A DNA stretch of 55,312 bases from positions 1 through 55,312 of the forward strand of contig CALFCI010000085.1 of assembly GCA_937951135.1 (NCBI GenBank). The letters are read 5' to 3'. Position numbers and translations under genes: made by a program. This document shows positions 8,079 through 15,738 of this stretch, in pieces; positions within the stretch are counted from its first letter, which is position 1; every line of letters begins with the position of its first letter. The stretch is from an uncultured Aquimarina sp. (lineage in GTDB: Bacteria; Bacteroidota; Bacteroidia; Flavobacteriales; Flavobacteriaceae). The notes under the pieces are model-generated. The model was not told the origin of the DNA. It saw only the letters and a list, made by a program, of their open reading frames with translations, and ran no database searches.

Positions 8079-8098
8079 CATCGTAAAATCTTACGATG
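8079..8098. repeat. Palindrome directly abutting the hisG stop codon
   Basis: CATCGTAAAATCTTACGATG is a palindrome apart from its central four bases and ends at the base next to the hisG stop codon (8099-8101). It shares the AAAATCTT centre with the palindromes next to efp. It could act as a weak processing or attenuation hairpin. Confidence 0.65.
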
Positions 8099-8956
8099 CT
8101 ACAATACCATTTTTTCAATAGGGCATACTAAAATCCCTTCTGCACCTTCTGCTTTTAAGGCATCTAGAATATCCCAAAACGTATTGCGCTCTACTACAGT
8201 ATGAATAGAACTCCAACCTTCTTCTGCTAATGGCAGTACTGTTGGACTGCGCATTCCTGGAAGAATACTTATAATTTTTTCAATATTATGATTCGGAGCA
8301 TTTAATAATACATACTTAGAGTTCCGTGCTTTTAATACGGCTTGAATTCTAAACTGTAATTTTTCTAAAATGCTTTTGTTCTCTGCACTAATTTTTGGAG
8401 ATACCGCTAATACTGCCTCAGAAGTTAGCATCACTTCTACCTCTTTCAAATTGTTTTTAAACAATGTACTTCCGCTAGATACAATATCACAAATAGCATC
8501 TGCCAACCCTATATTAGGAGCAATCTCTACCGAACCTGATATTTGGTGCAATTCTGCCGTAATTCCTTTTTCTTTAAGATAGGCATTCATGGTATTGGGA
8601 TAAGATGTTGCTATCTTTTTACCATTCAAATCTTGGATCGAATTGTATTCAAAATCTTTAGTTACTGCTAGCGATACTTTACATTTTGAAAAATTAAGCC
8701 GTTCTACGATTGGGATATCATTTCCTTTTTCGATCAAAACATTTTCACCTATAATAGCAATATCTACAACCCCATCTCTAAGGTATTGTGGAATATCTCC
8801 ATTTCGTAAAAACATAACTTCCATAGGAAAGTTACGCGTAACAGCTTTTAACTGATCTTTACCATTATCAATGGAAATTCCACAGTCTTTTAAAATCTGT
8901 ACCGAATCTTCATTAAGTCGTCCACTTTTTTGAATTGCAATTTTAATCTTTGACAT
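8099..8956 (-). CDS. hisG: HisG, ATP phosphoribosyltransferase (long form)
   Basis: HisG catalyses the first, feedback-controlled step of histidine synthesis, joining ATP and PRPP. The 285-residue length and the C-terminal domain (about 215-285, with PGMRSPTVLPL and HTVVERNTFWDILDALKAEGAEGILV) mark the long, hexameric, histidine-inhibited form. No HisZ partner is needed. The PRPP loop region ISGSVEIAPNIGLADAICDIVSSGSTL is visible at about 139-166. It is the first structural gene of the operon, 58 bp after the attenuator terminator. A palindrome touches its stop codon. Confidence 0.97.
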   Translation of the reverse strand: MSKIKIAIQKSGRLNEDSVQILKDCGISIDNGKDQLKAVTRNFPMEVMFLRNGDIPQYLRDGVVDIAIIGENVLIEKGNDIPIVERLNFSKCKVSLAVTKDFEYNSIQDLNGKKIATSYPNTMNAYLKEKGITAELHQISGSVEIAPNIGLADAICDIVSSGSTLFKNNLKEVEVMLTSEAVLAVSPKISAENKSILEKLQFRIQAVLKARNSKYVLLNAPNHNIEKIISILPGMRSPTVLPLAEEGWSSIHTVVERNTFWDILDALKAEGAEGILVCPIEKMVL

Positions 8957-9013
8957 CTTTTTTTAACTATTGTGTTTAATCACTTCAAAACGTTTTTATT
9001 ACAATGAGTTCAA

Positions 9014-9046
9014 TAAAAAAACCCGCTTGAATTGATCAAACGGGTT
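9014..9046 (-). terminator. Intrinsic terminator of the his leader (attenuator)
   Basis: On the minus strand the stem AACCCGTTTGA / TCAAGCGGGTT (11 bp with one wobble pair, 5-nt loop) is followed directly by seven T residues. It lies between the leader peptide stop (9074) and the hisG start (8956), exactly where an attenuator terminator is expected. Only the terminator helix is evident by eye; I did not fold the competing antiterminator. Confidence 0.85.
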
Positions 9047-9073
9047 ATATATCGATATACTATACGCATACAG

Positions 9074-9127
9074 TTACCCCGCCTGAGCCAAGATATGAGT
9101 ATGATGATGTATAGTTACTATTTTCAT
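9074..9127 (-). CDS. hisL: His operon leader peptide
   Basis: This 17-residue open frame, MKIVTIHHHTHILAQAG, has four histidines within five codons (HHHTH) and ends in TAA 28 bp before the terminator stem. It is preceded by a Bacteroidota-type -7 element. In established cases such as Salmonella hisL, ribosome stalling at consecutive His codons under histidine starvation prevents the terminator from forming. The arrangement here has the same logic. The assignment rests on position and composition, since the peptide itself has no conserved sequence across phyla. Confidence 0.85.
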   Translation of the reverse strand: MKIVTIHHHTHILAQAG

Positions 9128-9150
9128 TTCGCATTTTTAAAATAATGATG

Positions 9151-9158
9151 CAAATTTA
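9151..9158 (-). promoter_or_regulatory. Candidate -7 promoter element of the his operon
   Basis: TAAATTTG on the minus strand fits the Bacteroidota consensus TAnnTTTG. It lies 24 bp upstream of the leader peptide ATG, leaving room for a short 5' leader. No convincing -33 TTTG box was found. Confidence 0.55.
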
Positions 9159-9351
9159 TAAAAATATTTTGTCTTATTACTTTCCTTCTTATTTTTTTAT
9201 TGAACTCTTCTTGAGTTTTTTTCATTTCCTGAAAAAATACAGCTATAGACAGTCAAATTATTTAATATATTGATCTATTTACTAGAAAGACATCACCATT
9301 TTTTATATCTTGGAATATTATTTGTATCGTATTTAATAAAAAACATATATT

Positions 9352-9570
9352 ATGAAATTATCTGCTATTTTACTAACAACAATGTTAGCCTCCACAGTTT
9401 CGATTACAGCTCAATCTACTGAAAATGAGTCTGAAAAAGATACTACAAAAATCAAAAAATGTACTACTAAAATAACAGATATAGAAAAGTCGGAAGCTAC
9501 TAACAATAGTATCCCAGAGCCACCACATATATTTACGGATGATACTTGTATTGCATGTGGAATGGGATAA
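9352..9570 (+). CDS. Putative secreted RiPP precursor peptide for the adjacent MNIO enzyme
   Basis: The 72-residue protein starts with a signal peptide (residues 1 to about 20, MKLSAILLTTMLASTVSITA). A hydrophilic Lys/Glu/Thr-rich stretch follows, and it ends in a Cys-containing tail, IFTDDTCIACGMG. Cysteines are C37, C66 and C69; the last two form a CxxC six residues from the Pro-rich IPEPPH. Its stop is 6 bp before the ATG of an MNIO (DUF692) enzyme. In characterised systems these enzymes modify cysteines of small, often secreted precursors (methanobactin, bufferins, chryseobasin). I infer that C66/C69 are the modification site. No homologue could be checked. It could instead be a plain small secreted metal-binding protein. 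Confidence 0.7.
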   Translation: MKLSAILLTTMLASTVSITAQSTENESEKDTTKIKKCTTKITDIEKSEATNNSIPEPPHIFTDDTCIACGMG

Positions 9571-9576
9571 GATACT

Positions 9577-10665
9577 ATGAAAAAACCATTATTAGGCATT
9601 TCGTTAATGCCAACTGCTGCTTTTTTAGAAGCATCACTTCCTTTATTTAAAAGCGGTCAAATAGAAGTCATTGAATGGTCTTTTGATATCGAAGCGCATC
9701 CTGCTACTATACCCACATGGGTAGATGCTGTGTTACAAGAATATGGAAATAACAATAGATTATTAGGACATGGTATTTACTATTCCATTTTAGAGGCAAA
9801 ATGGACTTCTGTACAAGAAAAATGGCTACAGCAGTTAGAAGCATCTACACAAAAATATAACTATACGCATATATCAGAACATTTTGGCTTTATGAGCAGT
9901 CGAAATTTTCACAAAGGATTTCCACTTCCTGTTCCTTTAAATGAAGCTACATTGGCTGTTGGTATTGACCGAATACAACGATTACAAAGCCGTGTACCCT
10001 GTCCTGTTGGACTAGAAAATTTAGCTTTTGCTTTCCGTGAAAAAGATATTCATGAACAAGGTGAATTTATCGCAAAACTTATCGCCCCCGTAAATGGTTT
10101 CATTATTTTAGACCTACACAATATCTATTGTCAAGCACAGAACTTTGGTGTTGATATCATGTTGTTAATTAAAGGGTATCCCCTAGATGCTGTAAAAGAA
10201 ATTCATATTTCAGGAGGAAGTTGGTCGAATGGTGCGACTAAAGAAATACAGATTCGAAGAGATACTCATGATGGTCGTGTACCACAACTCCTTTTTGATA
10301 TTTTACCCGAAGTACTCGTCTTATGCAAACATGTAGAATATGTTATTTTTGAGCGGTTAGGAAATACATTTACGCATCCTAATGATGGAATCGAGTATCG
10401 AGACGATTTTCTAAAACTAGCACAAATTATAACAGAAAGCACGCAAACTGTACTCCCTAAACAGTGGGGCAAAAAAGTAACAGTTTCAGAAACCCCCATA
10501 GATGATTTGATTGTACATAAAGCCCAAGAAAAATTGTGCGCTACATTACTTGCGGCTAAAGACTATAAAGATGTACTTCATGAATTCCAACAGTGGGACA
10601 CCACTACATGGAGTCCTGATATGATTCATATTGCAATAGCATTAAGTAAGAAGTGGAACTTATGA
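9577..10665 (+). CDS. MNIO (DUF692) multinuclear non-haem iron oxidative enzyme
   Basis: A TIM-barrel protein of the MbnB/TglH/ChrH family. The metal-ligand signature motifs are all present: GHG (H65), SEHFG (E101, H102), GLENLAF (E147, N148), LDLHNIY (D179, H181, N182), EIHISGG (H210), DTHDG (D229, H231, D232) and FERLG (E259). Known members install oxazolones, thiooxazoles or related changes on cysteine or asparagine of a precursor peptide. The barrel ends near residue 285. About 75 further residues form a helical tail (LIVHKAQEKLCATLLAAKDY and on) that typical 280-300-residue members lack. No separate partner-protein gene lies nearby, so this tail may take over precursor binding. The gene is 6 bp after the precursor and almost certainly in the same transcript. 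Confidence 0.9.
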   Translation: MKKPLLGISLMPTAAFLEASLPLFKSGQIEVIEWSFDIEAHPATIPTWVDAVLQEYGNNNRLLGHGIYYSILEAKWTSVQEKWLQQLEASTQKYNYTHISEHFGFMSSRNFHKGFPLPVPLNEATLAVGIDRIQRLQSRVPCPVGLENLAFAFREKDIHEQGEFIAKLIAPVNGFIILDLHNIYCQAQNFGVDIMLLIKGYPLDAVKEIHISGGSWSNGATKEIQIRRDTHDGRVPQLLFDILPEVLVLCKHVEYVIFERLGNTFTHPNDGIEYRDDFLKLAQIITESTQTVLPKQWGKKVTVSETPIDDLIVHKAQEKLCATLLAAKDYKDVLHEFQQWDTTTWSPDMIHIAIALSKKWNL

Positions 10666-10696
10666 TGCTTAATTTGATTTATTTTTAACCCCTTTC

Positions 10697-10753
10697 TTAT
10701 TTGGATATCCCCAAATAAAAGTGGTAGTTTTATAATCGATAAAACTTAACCAC
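10697..10753 (+). promoter_or_regulatory. Two consecutive inverted repeats in front of the symporter gene
   Basis: The first inverted repeat has arms TTATTTGG / CCAAATAA (10697-10718). The second pairs GTGGT plus AGTTTTAT with ATAAAACT plus ACCAC, with a small bulge (10721-10753), and ends 7 bp before the symporter ATG. There is no T-tract, so neither looks like a standard terminator. They may be an operator or a 5'-UTR structure that separates symporter expression from the MNIO transcript. Confidence 0.5.
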
Positions 10754-10760
10754 ACACATT

Positions 10761-12533
10761 ATGATCTTATCAACATTAGACTGGAGTATTATCATTGGAT
10801 TTTTTATTGTTTTTGCTACTATTGGTATTATAGTCTCTAAAAAATCTGGTAAAAATGCTAAAGAATTCTTTTTATCGGGTAGAAATATGCCTTGGTGGTT
10901 ATTAGGGATTTCTATGGTGGCGACTACCTTTTCTGCGGATACTCCAAATCTAGTTACCGATATTGTACGTCAAAACGGAATTTCTGGAAACTGGGTTTGG
11001 TGGGCTTTTTTACTTACGGGTATGCTTACAGTGTTTGTATATGCAAAACTTTGGCGTCGATCAGACGTTTTAACGGATTTAGAATTTTATGAAATCCGAT
11101 ATAGTGGCAAAGCTGCTGCTTTTCTTCGAGGGTTTCGTGCGATATACTTAGGCGTATTCTTTAATGTTATGATTATGGCATCTGTATGCTTGGCTGCTAT
11201 AAAAATTGGCGGTATTTTATTTGGATTACAGCCCTGGGAATGCGTGTTATACGCCTCAGTAGTTACAGTGGCTTATAGTGCCTTTGGAGGATTGAGAGGT
11301 GTGATATTTACAGATTTTATTCAATTTATTATTGCTATGATTGGTGCTGTTTGGGCAATGTTTTATATTATTGATTTGCCTGAAGTTGGTGGTCTTGAGA
11401 ATTTACTTACCCATCAAAATGTGAATGATAAACTTAATTTTCTTCCTGATTTTTCAGACACAAAATCTTTAATTCCTTTATTAATCATCCCTATCGCAGT
11501 ACAATGGTGGAGCGTTTGGTATCCCGGAGCAGAACCAGGAGGCGGGGGGTATATTGCGCAACGAATGCTTTCTGCAAAAGATGAAAAAAATGCTATAGGC
11601 GCTACCCTACTCTTTAATATTGCGCATTATGCACTACGTCCTTGGCCGTGGATATTGATTGCTTTGGCCTCTCTTGTGGTATTTCCTGAACTGAGCTCTA
11701 TTCAAGAGGCCTTTCCGAATATATCACCTTCGATAATTGGTCATGATCTTGCGTATCCTGCAATGTTAACTAAACTTCCTAGTGGTTTATTGGGCTTAGT
11801 TGCCGCTTCATTAATCGCTGCTTTTATGAGTACTATCTCTACCCATCTCAATTGGGGGTCTTCTTATATTGCTATTGATTTCTATAAACGTTTTATAAAA
11901 CCTGACGCTAGTGAAAAAAGCATTGTCAATATTGGTCGTCTTAGTACTGTTGTATTAATGCTTTTTGCGGCACTATTCGCCTTAGTTTTAGAAGGTGCAT
12001 TAAGTACGTTTAATATCTTACTGCAAATTGGAGCAGGTACAGGCTTAATTTTTATTCTACGTTGGTTTTGGTGGCGTATTAATGCATATAGTGAAATTAG
12101 CGGAATGATTATTTCTTTTTTCATGGCACTTTGGTTTGAATTTGCCCATGAAGCTATTTTTGGAGCGCGATTAGAAGGGCATCAAGAATTAGTGATTGGC
12201 GTATTGGTTACGACCATAACATGGGTTAGTGTTACCTTAATGACCGCACCTACAGATGCTACTACATTGGCTTCTTTTTATAATAAAATAAAACCATTTG
12301 GCATGGGATGGAAAGGGTTTGCGAACAAAGCAGAACAACTCAACATACCCCTTGCAAAAAGCACTGATAAATTTACTGTTGACTTAGCTTCAATGCTACT
12401 AGGTGTATTACTAGTGTATTGCGCTTTGTTTGCTACAGGTTATTTCATTTATGGCAATATGACTGGTGGATTGGTGCTATCTGCTATTACATTAACTAGC
12501 ATTGTGATATTATTGAAAATCCGAAAACAATAG
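10761..12533 (+). CDS. Sodium:solute symporter family (SSS) transporter
   Basis: A polytopic inner-membrane protein of 590 residues with about 14 hydrophobic segments. It opens with LDWSIIIGFFIVFATIGIIV, followed by the SSS-typical SKKSGKNAKEFFLSGRNMPWWLLGISMVATTFSADTP region. YEIRYSGKAAAFLRGFRAIY and GLLGLVAASLIAAFMSTISTHLNWGSSY (the sodium-site Ser/Thr helix) also match. Members import sugars, amino acids or organic anions with Na+; the substrate is not evident here. It follows the MNIO gene by 95 bp in the same direction. Whether it belongs to the peptide system, for example by taking up a modified peptide or its metal complex, is only a contextual guess. Confidence 0.9.
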   Translation: MILSTLDWSIIIGFFIVFATIGIIVSKKSGKNAKEFFLSGRNMPWWLLGISMVATTFSADTPNLVTDIVRQNGISGNWVWWAFLLTGMLTVFVYAKLWRRSDVLTDLEFYEIRYSGKAAAFLRGFRAIYLGVFFNVMIMASVCLAAIKIGGILFGLQPWECVLYASVVTVAYSAFGGLRGVIFTDFIQFIIAMIGAVWAMFYIIDLPEVGGLENLLTHQNVNDKLNFLPDFSDTKSLIPLLIIPIAVQWWSVWYPGAEPGGGGYIAQRMLSAKDEKNAIGATLLFNIAHYALRPWPWILIALASLVVFPELSSIQEAFPNISPSIIGHDLAYPAMLTKLPSGLLGLVAASLIAAFMSTISTHLNWGSSYIAIDFYKRFIKPDASEKSIVNIGRLSTVVLMLFAALFALVLEGALSTFNILLQIGAGTGLIFILRWFWWRINAYSEISGMIISFFMALWFEFAHEAIFGARLEGHQELVIGVLVTTITWVSVTLMTAPTDATTLASFYNKIKPFGMGWKGFANKAEQLNIPLAKSTDKFTVDLASMLLGVLLVYCALFATGYFIYGNMTGGLVLSAITLTSIVILLKIRKQ

Positions 12534-12670
12534 CCCTTGATTATCTTTAGAAAACGACAACATAAGCACACATATCCCTTTGTCTACGGCTATGATTGAA
12601 TTTTAGAAATCGAACTAGCGAAAAAAATTTCAAATTATTTTAGCCTAAAATAAAAACAGAATTGGTATTA

Positions 12671-12710
12671 AACCCGGATCATGACGAAGTGCTATTGCTT
12701 AATCCGGGTT
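12671..12710. repeat. Dispersed inverted repeat (AACCCGG family), short copy
   Basis: Ends AACCCGGAT and ATCCGGGTT are inverted around GACGAAGTGCTATTGC. A longer relative with the same core lies at 40212-40268 inside element B. Confidence 0.65.
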
Positions 12711-12716
12711 AAAAAT

Positions 12717-12756
12717 AATAGAGCATCTACAGGATTGTAAATGCTCTATTATTTTT
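12717..12756. terminator. Bidirectional terminator between symporter and prohibitin genes
   Basis: The stem AATAGAGCAT / ATGCTCTATT (10 bp) is flanked by an A-rich run on the left and a T-run on the right. It can therefore terminate both the plus-strand symporter and the minus-strand prohibitin transcript, which converge here. Confidence 0.75.
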
Positions 12757-12775
12757 AAATTATGAACTATGGTTG

Positions 12776-13591
12776 TTATTGATTTCCTAATATTAAAGGC
12801 ATTCCATCACTTCCTGATCCAATTACGACAACCTTTGAATTATTTGATTTTGCTAATTCTAATGTAGCTTCAATTCCTTTTTCTTTTAGAATTTTATCGG
12901 TTAAAGATGCACTTAATATTTTATTTGCCGCAGCTTTACCTTCTGCATCAATACGTTGTCGCTCTGCTTCTTTTGTAGCTTTAGTTAATCTAAACTCATA
13001 TTCTAAAGATTCTTGTTCTTGCCCTAACTTACGTTCAATAGCATCTTTAATCGTTGGAGGTAAAGTCACATCACGAACCAGTACTCGATTTACTTGAATA
13101 TATTGGCCTTTTACTCCATTTCGAGTTTCTTCCAAAATCTCTTTTTGAATGATATCTCGTTTACTAGAATATAGTTGCTCTGGCGTATAACGCCCTACTA
13201 CTTCTCTTGCTGCTGCGCTAATTGCAGGACCTAGGATACTTTCTATATAATTTTCTCCTTTTTCTTGATGTAATTTTCCTAAATCTTTACTTATGGGCTG
13301 AAACCATACTGTTCCATCCACTTTAATTTCTAATCCATTTACAGATAATACATCCATTTTATCTGATATCGATTGTTGTCGTATTTCATAAGGTATTACC
13401 TTGTTCCATGGAGCTACCAAATGGAATCCTTCGGCTAAAGGAGACTCATTTGTTACAACTCCTCCATCAAAAGTTTTATACAATACCCCTGCCTGTCCTG
13501 ACCCTATCGTTTCAGTTGATTTTGAAATGAAAACAATCAAGAGTATGATTGCTATTAAAATTGGTAATCCTATTTTTGGTAATTTATCCAT
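12776..13591 (-). CDS. Prohibitin-like SPFH/Band 7 membrane protein
   Basis: The 271-residue protein has one N-terminal transmembrane helix (IGLPILIAIILLIVFI, about 7-22) followed by the SPFH domain (about 28-210: GSGQAGVLYKTFDGGV, EGFHLVAPWNKVIPYEIRQQ, VGRYTPEQLYSSKRDIIQKEI). A charged coiled coil follows (about 190-240, EFRLTKATKEAERQRIDAEGKA), with a hydrophobic C-terminal tail. SPFH proteins form ring-like oligomers that organise membranes or restrain proteases. It lies 18 bp downstream of the VWA-like gene and is probably co-transcribed with it. Confidence 0.93.
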   Translation of the reverse strand: MDKLPKIGLPILIAIILLIVFISKSTETIGSGQAGVLYKTFDGGVVTNESPLAEGFHLVAPWNKVIPYEIRQQSISDKMDVLSVNGLEIKVDGTVWFQPISKDLGKLHQEKGENYIESILGPAISAAAREVVGRYTPEQLYSSKRDIIQKEILEETRNGVKGQYIQVNRVLVRDVTLPPTIKDAIERKLGQEQESLEYEFRLTKATKEAERQRIDAEGKAAANKILSASLTDKILKEKGIEATLELAKSNNSKVVVIGSGSDGMPLILGNQ

Positions 13592-13609
13592 AACACTTGT
13601 TTTTATTTA

Positions 13610-15640
13610 TTAAATGAGTCCATTGTATTTTCGAGTAAACCATTCTATTGAAAGCACTAAAATTAAGAGTCCTAATAGATATTTCCAATCAATTAATGCA
13701 ATAGTTTTTTCTTCGCTTTTTTGAACCGTTTGATACCGTTCATCTGCTATTAAATTGTTAATCATAGTAGCACCTTGATCTGAAAAAAAGGCGACTCCTT
13801 TGGTTTGTTTTGCTACTTCTCGCATACGCCTTACATCTGCATTCAAAAACTGCTGTTCTACATCATACGCCAATACTGAAAATGTTCCAGAATTACTTAT
13901 TCCTTCTCCTGCTACCTTCACTGTATATTCATAATCGCCTGGTAACAGGCTACTCAAATCCACAGCATACGTATTGTTTTTTAACACCATAGGCAATACC
14001 TCTACTGTCTTTTGATCCTTATGTGTTACTGTAATTGTTAAACTCCCTCTCCGATCAAACTCATAATTCTTGGTAAAGTATTCCGCTCGAATTACAATAT
14101 TAGCATTCCCATAATAGAAAGGCTCGACAAGGGTTCGTAAACGTGTTTTTACTGTTGAACTTGAAAGATACTGTACTATTTTACCTAAAAAATCATCAAA
14201 GGTTTTGAAACTCTTATTTTCTTTATAGGCATGAGCTCTCCATTGCCATATTCCTTCTCCAAAAAGCACAGCTTCTCTGCTATTTTCATGCTCTATTGTG
14301 GTTAATAAGGGCTGCTTAGTCTCTATAGCACCAATCATACGATATAGTAGTATATCGTGATCCATATTCATATCCACATCGCCAAAAACACCTAACAATG
14401 GAGGGTAGTTTTCAAACCCTATATCTTCTGTTAGAAATGTTCCAAAATTCGGATTATACTTGGGAACATAGTATTCTTCTTGATATTTGACATCACCTGT
14501 ATAGCGTTGCTGTATCTCATTTAAAAATTTCCAATTGGTATGTGTTCCTGTAATTGTAAACTGATTTTTATTACTTTTTCGTAATGCATCATATATTATT
14601 TTAAACTCAGGATTAGGATTATACACGATAACCAATTGATACGGATCTAAAGATATAAACTCCGAAGGTTTTATTAGGGTAACACTTCTACGCTCATTAC
14701 TTTCTATGCTCTTTTTTAAAGCACCGATATCGGGATGCGTTATGGAACTTACTATGGCTACGTTTGTTTTTTGATCTATAACTTCAACCGCAAATTGTTT
14801 TGTATTATTAACCTTGTTTTTTTCAAATGGTATGGGTTCTAATGTGGCATTATAGGTATTTAGTCCTTTAACATTTGCAGGAAGGGTAACGTTGATAATT
14901 TGAGCGTTATTCTGTTCTGAAAAAGTAATCGATGCACTATATATCGTTTTTGTACCCGAGGTAATCGTAAGCTTTGTTGTCACTGTTTTTTTACCAGAAT
15001 AGGTGACTATAACTTCTACTGGAAACTCATTATTAAGATATGCATACGTATTGACATTCAACTGTTGAACTTTGGTATCTACTACTATGGCTGTGTCTCC
15101 AATAATTACAGGATAAATAGGATTCTTATAGGTACGTGTGCTAAACTGATAATCTGTGCCATACGTTTGATTTCCATCTGAAATCAAGAGCGTCGGAGCA
15201 ATCGTGTTTTGATACATTTGCTGTACTTGTCCCAGCGTTTTTGCAATATTTGTTTGCTTTTTATTAAATATAAAATCTAATGTATCTTCTATAGTCTTTG
15301 AAAATGCATAATAGGCTATATCAAAGTGTTCATTCAACTTTTTATGCCCTTTGATATTGGTCACAAAATCTTTTACTGTTCTTTCTTGTTCCAAATGCGC
15401 TATTGAACTTGTATGATCGACAAGAACTATTAATTCTGGCTTTTTCTCATAGAATGTATACGCTTTATATTCTGGATTAATAAGAAGAAGTAGTAATGCA
15501 AATACACTTAGAAACCGTAATACTATAAATATTATTTTTTTACGAGTATTCAATTTGGAAGCATATCCATATTGAAATAAGGCTACCCCTAGCGCAATAA
15601 TAAAAGCTCCAATGCTTAATAGAATAGTTTGTGTATGCAT
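13610..15640 (-). CDS. Membrane-anchored VWA-like domain protein
   Basis: The 676-residue protein has two N-terminal membrane segments (about 6-27 and 36-57: ILLSIGAFIIALGVALFQYGY and IIFIVLRFLSVFALLLLLI). A VWA-like domain with a degenerate metal site LVDHTSSI (about 76-83) and LLISDGNQTYGTD follows. A long, probably periplasmic beta-rich region comes next, and a final membrane helix (LLGLLILVLSIEWFT) precedes the end. The layout resembles BatA/aerotolerance-like or glutamine-amidotransferase-like VWA proteins of Bacteroidota; the function is unknown. It is upstream of and adjacent to the prohibitin gene, which suggests a joint envelope role. Confidence 0.75.
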   Translation of the reverse strand: MHTQTILLSIGAFIIALGVALFQYGYASKLNTRKKIIFIVLRFLSVFALLLLLINPEYKAYTFYEKKPELIVLVDHTSSIAHLEQERTVKDFVTNIKGHKKLNEHFDIAYYAFSKTIEDTLDFIFNKKQTNIAKTLGQVQQMYQNTIAPTLLISDGNQTYGTDYQFSTRTYKNPIYPVIIGDTAIVVDTKVQQLNVNTYAYLNNEFPVEVIVTYSGKKTVTTKLTITSGTKTIYSASITFSEQNNAQIINVTLPANVKGLNTYNATLEPIPFEKNKVNNTKQFAVEVIDQKTNVAIVSSITHPDIGALKKSIESNERRSVTLIKPSEFISLDPYQLVIVYNPNPEFKIIYDALRKSNKNQFTITGTHTNWKFLNEIQQRYTGDVKYQEEYYVPKYNPNFGTFLTEDIGFENYPPLLGVFGDVDMNMDHDILLYRMIGAIETKQPLLTTIEHENSREAVLFGEGIWQWRAHAYKENKSFKTFDDFLGKIVQYLSSSTVKTRLRTLVEPFYYGNANIVIRAEYFTKNYEFDRRGSLTITVTHKDQKTVEVLPMVLKNNTYAVDLSSLLPGDYEYTVKVAGEGISNSGTFSVLAYDVEQQFLNADVRRMREVAKQTKGVAFFSDQGATMINNLIADERYQTVQKSEEKTIALIDWKYLLGLLILVLSIEWFTRKYNGLI

Positions 15641-15738
15641 TCGAATACGTTCGTTGTATTTAAACTAATAGTAAATATACCATTAATTCATCACTAGCAC
15701 TTTAAAAAAAACTCTTTTCGAACCCAAAAATAGAATTC

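Noticed and set aside
9020..9060. His leader region considered as a riboswitch
   Set aside because: The peptide with HHHTH and the adjacent terminator explain the region. No known riboswitch core was recognised.
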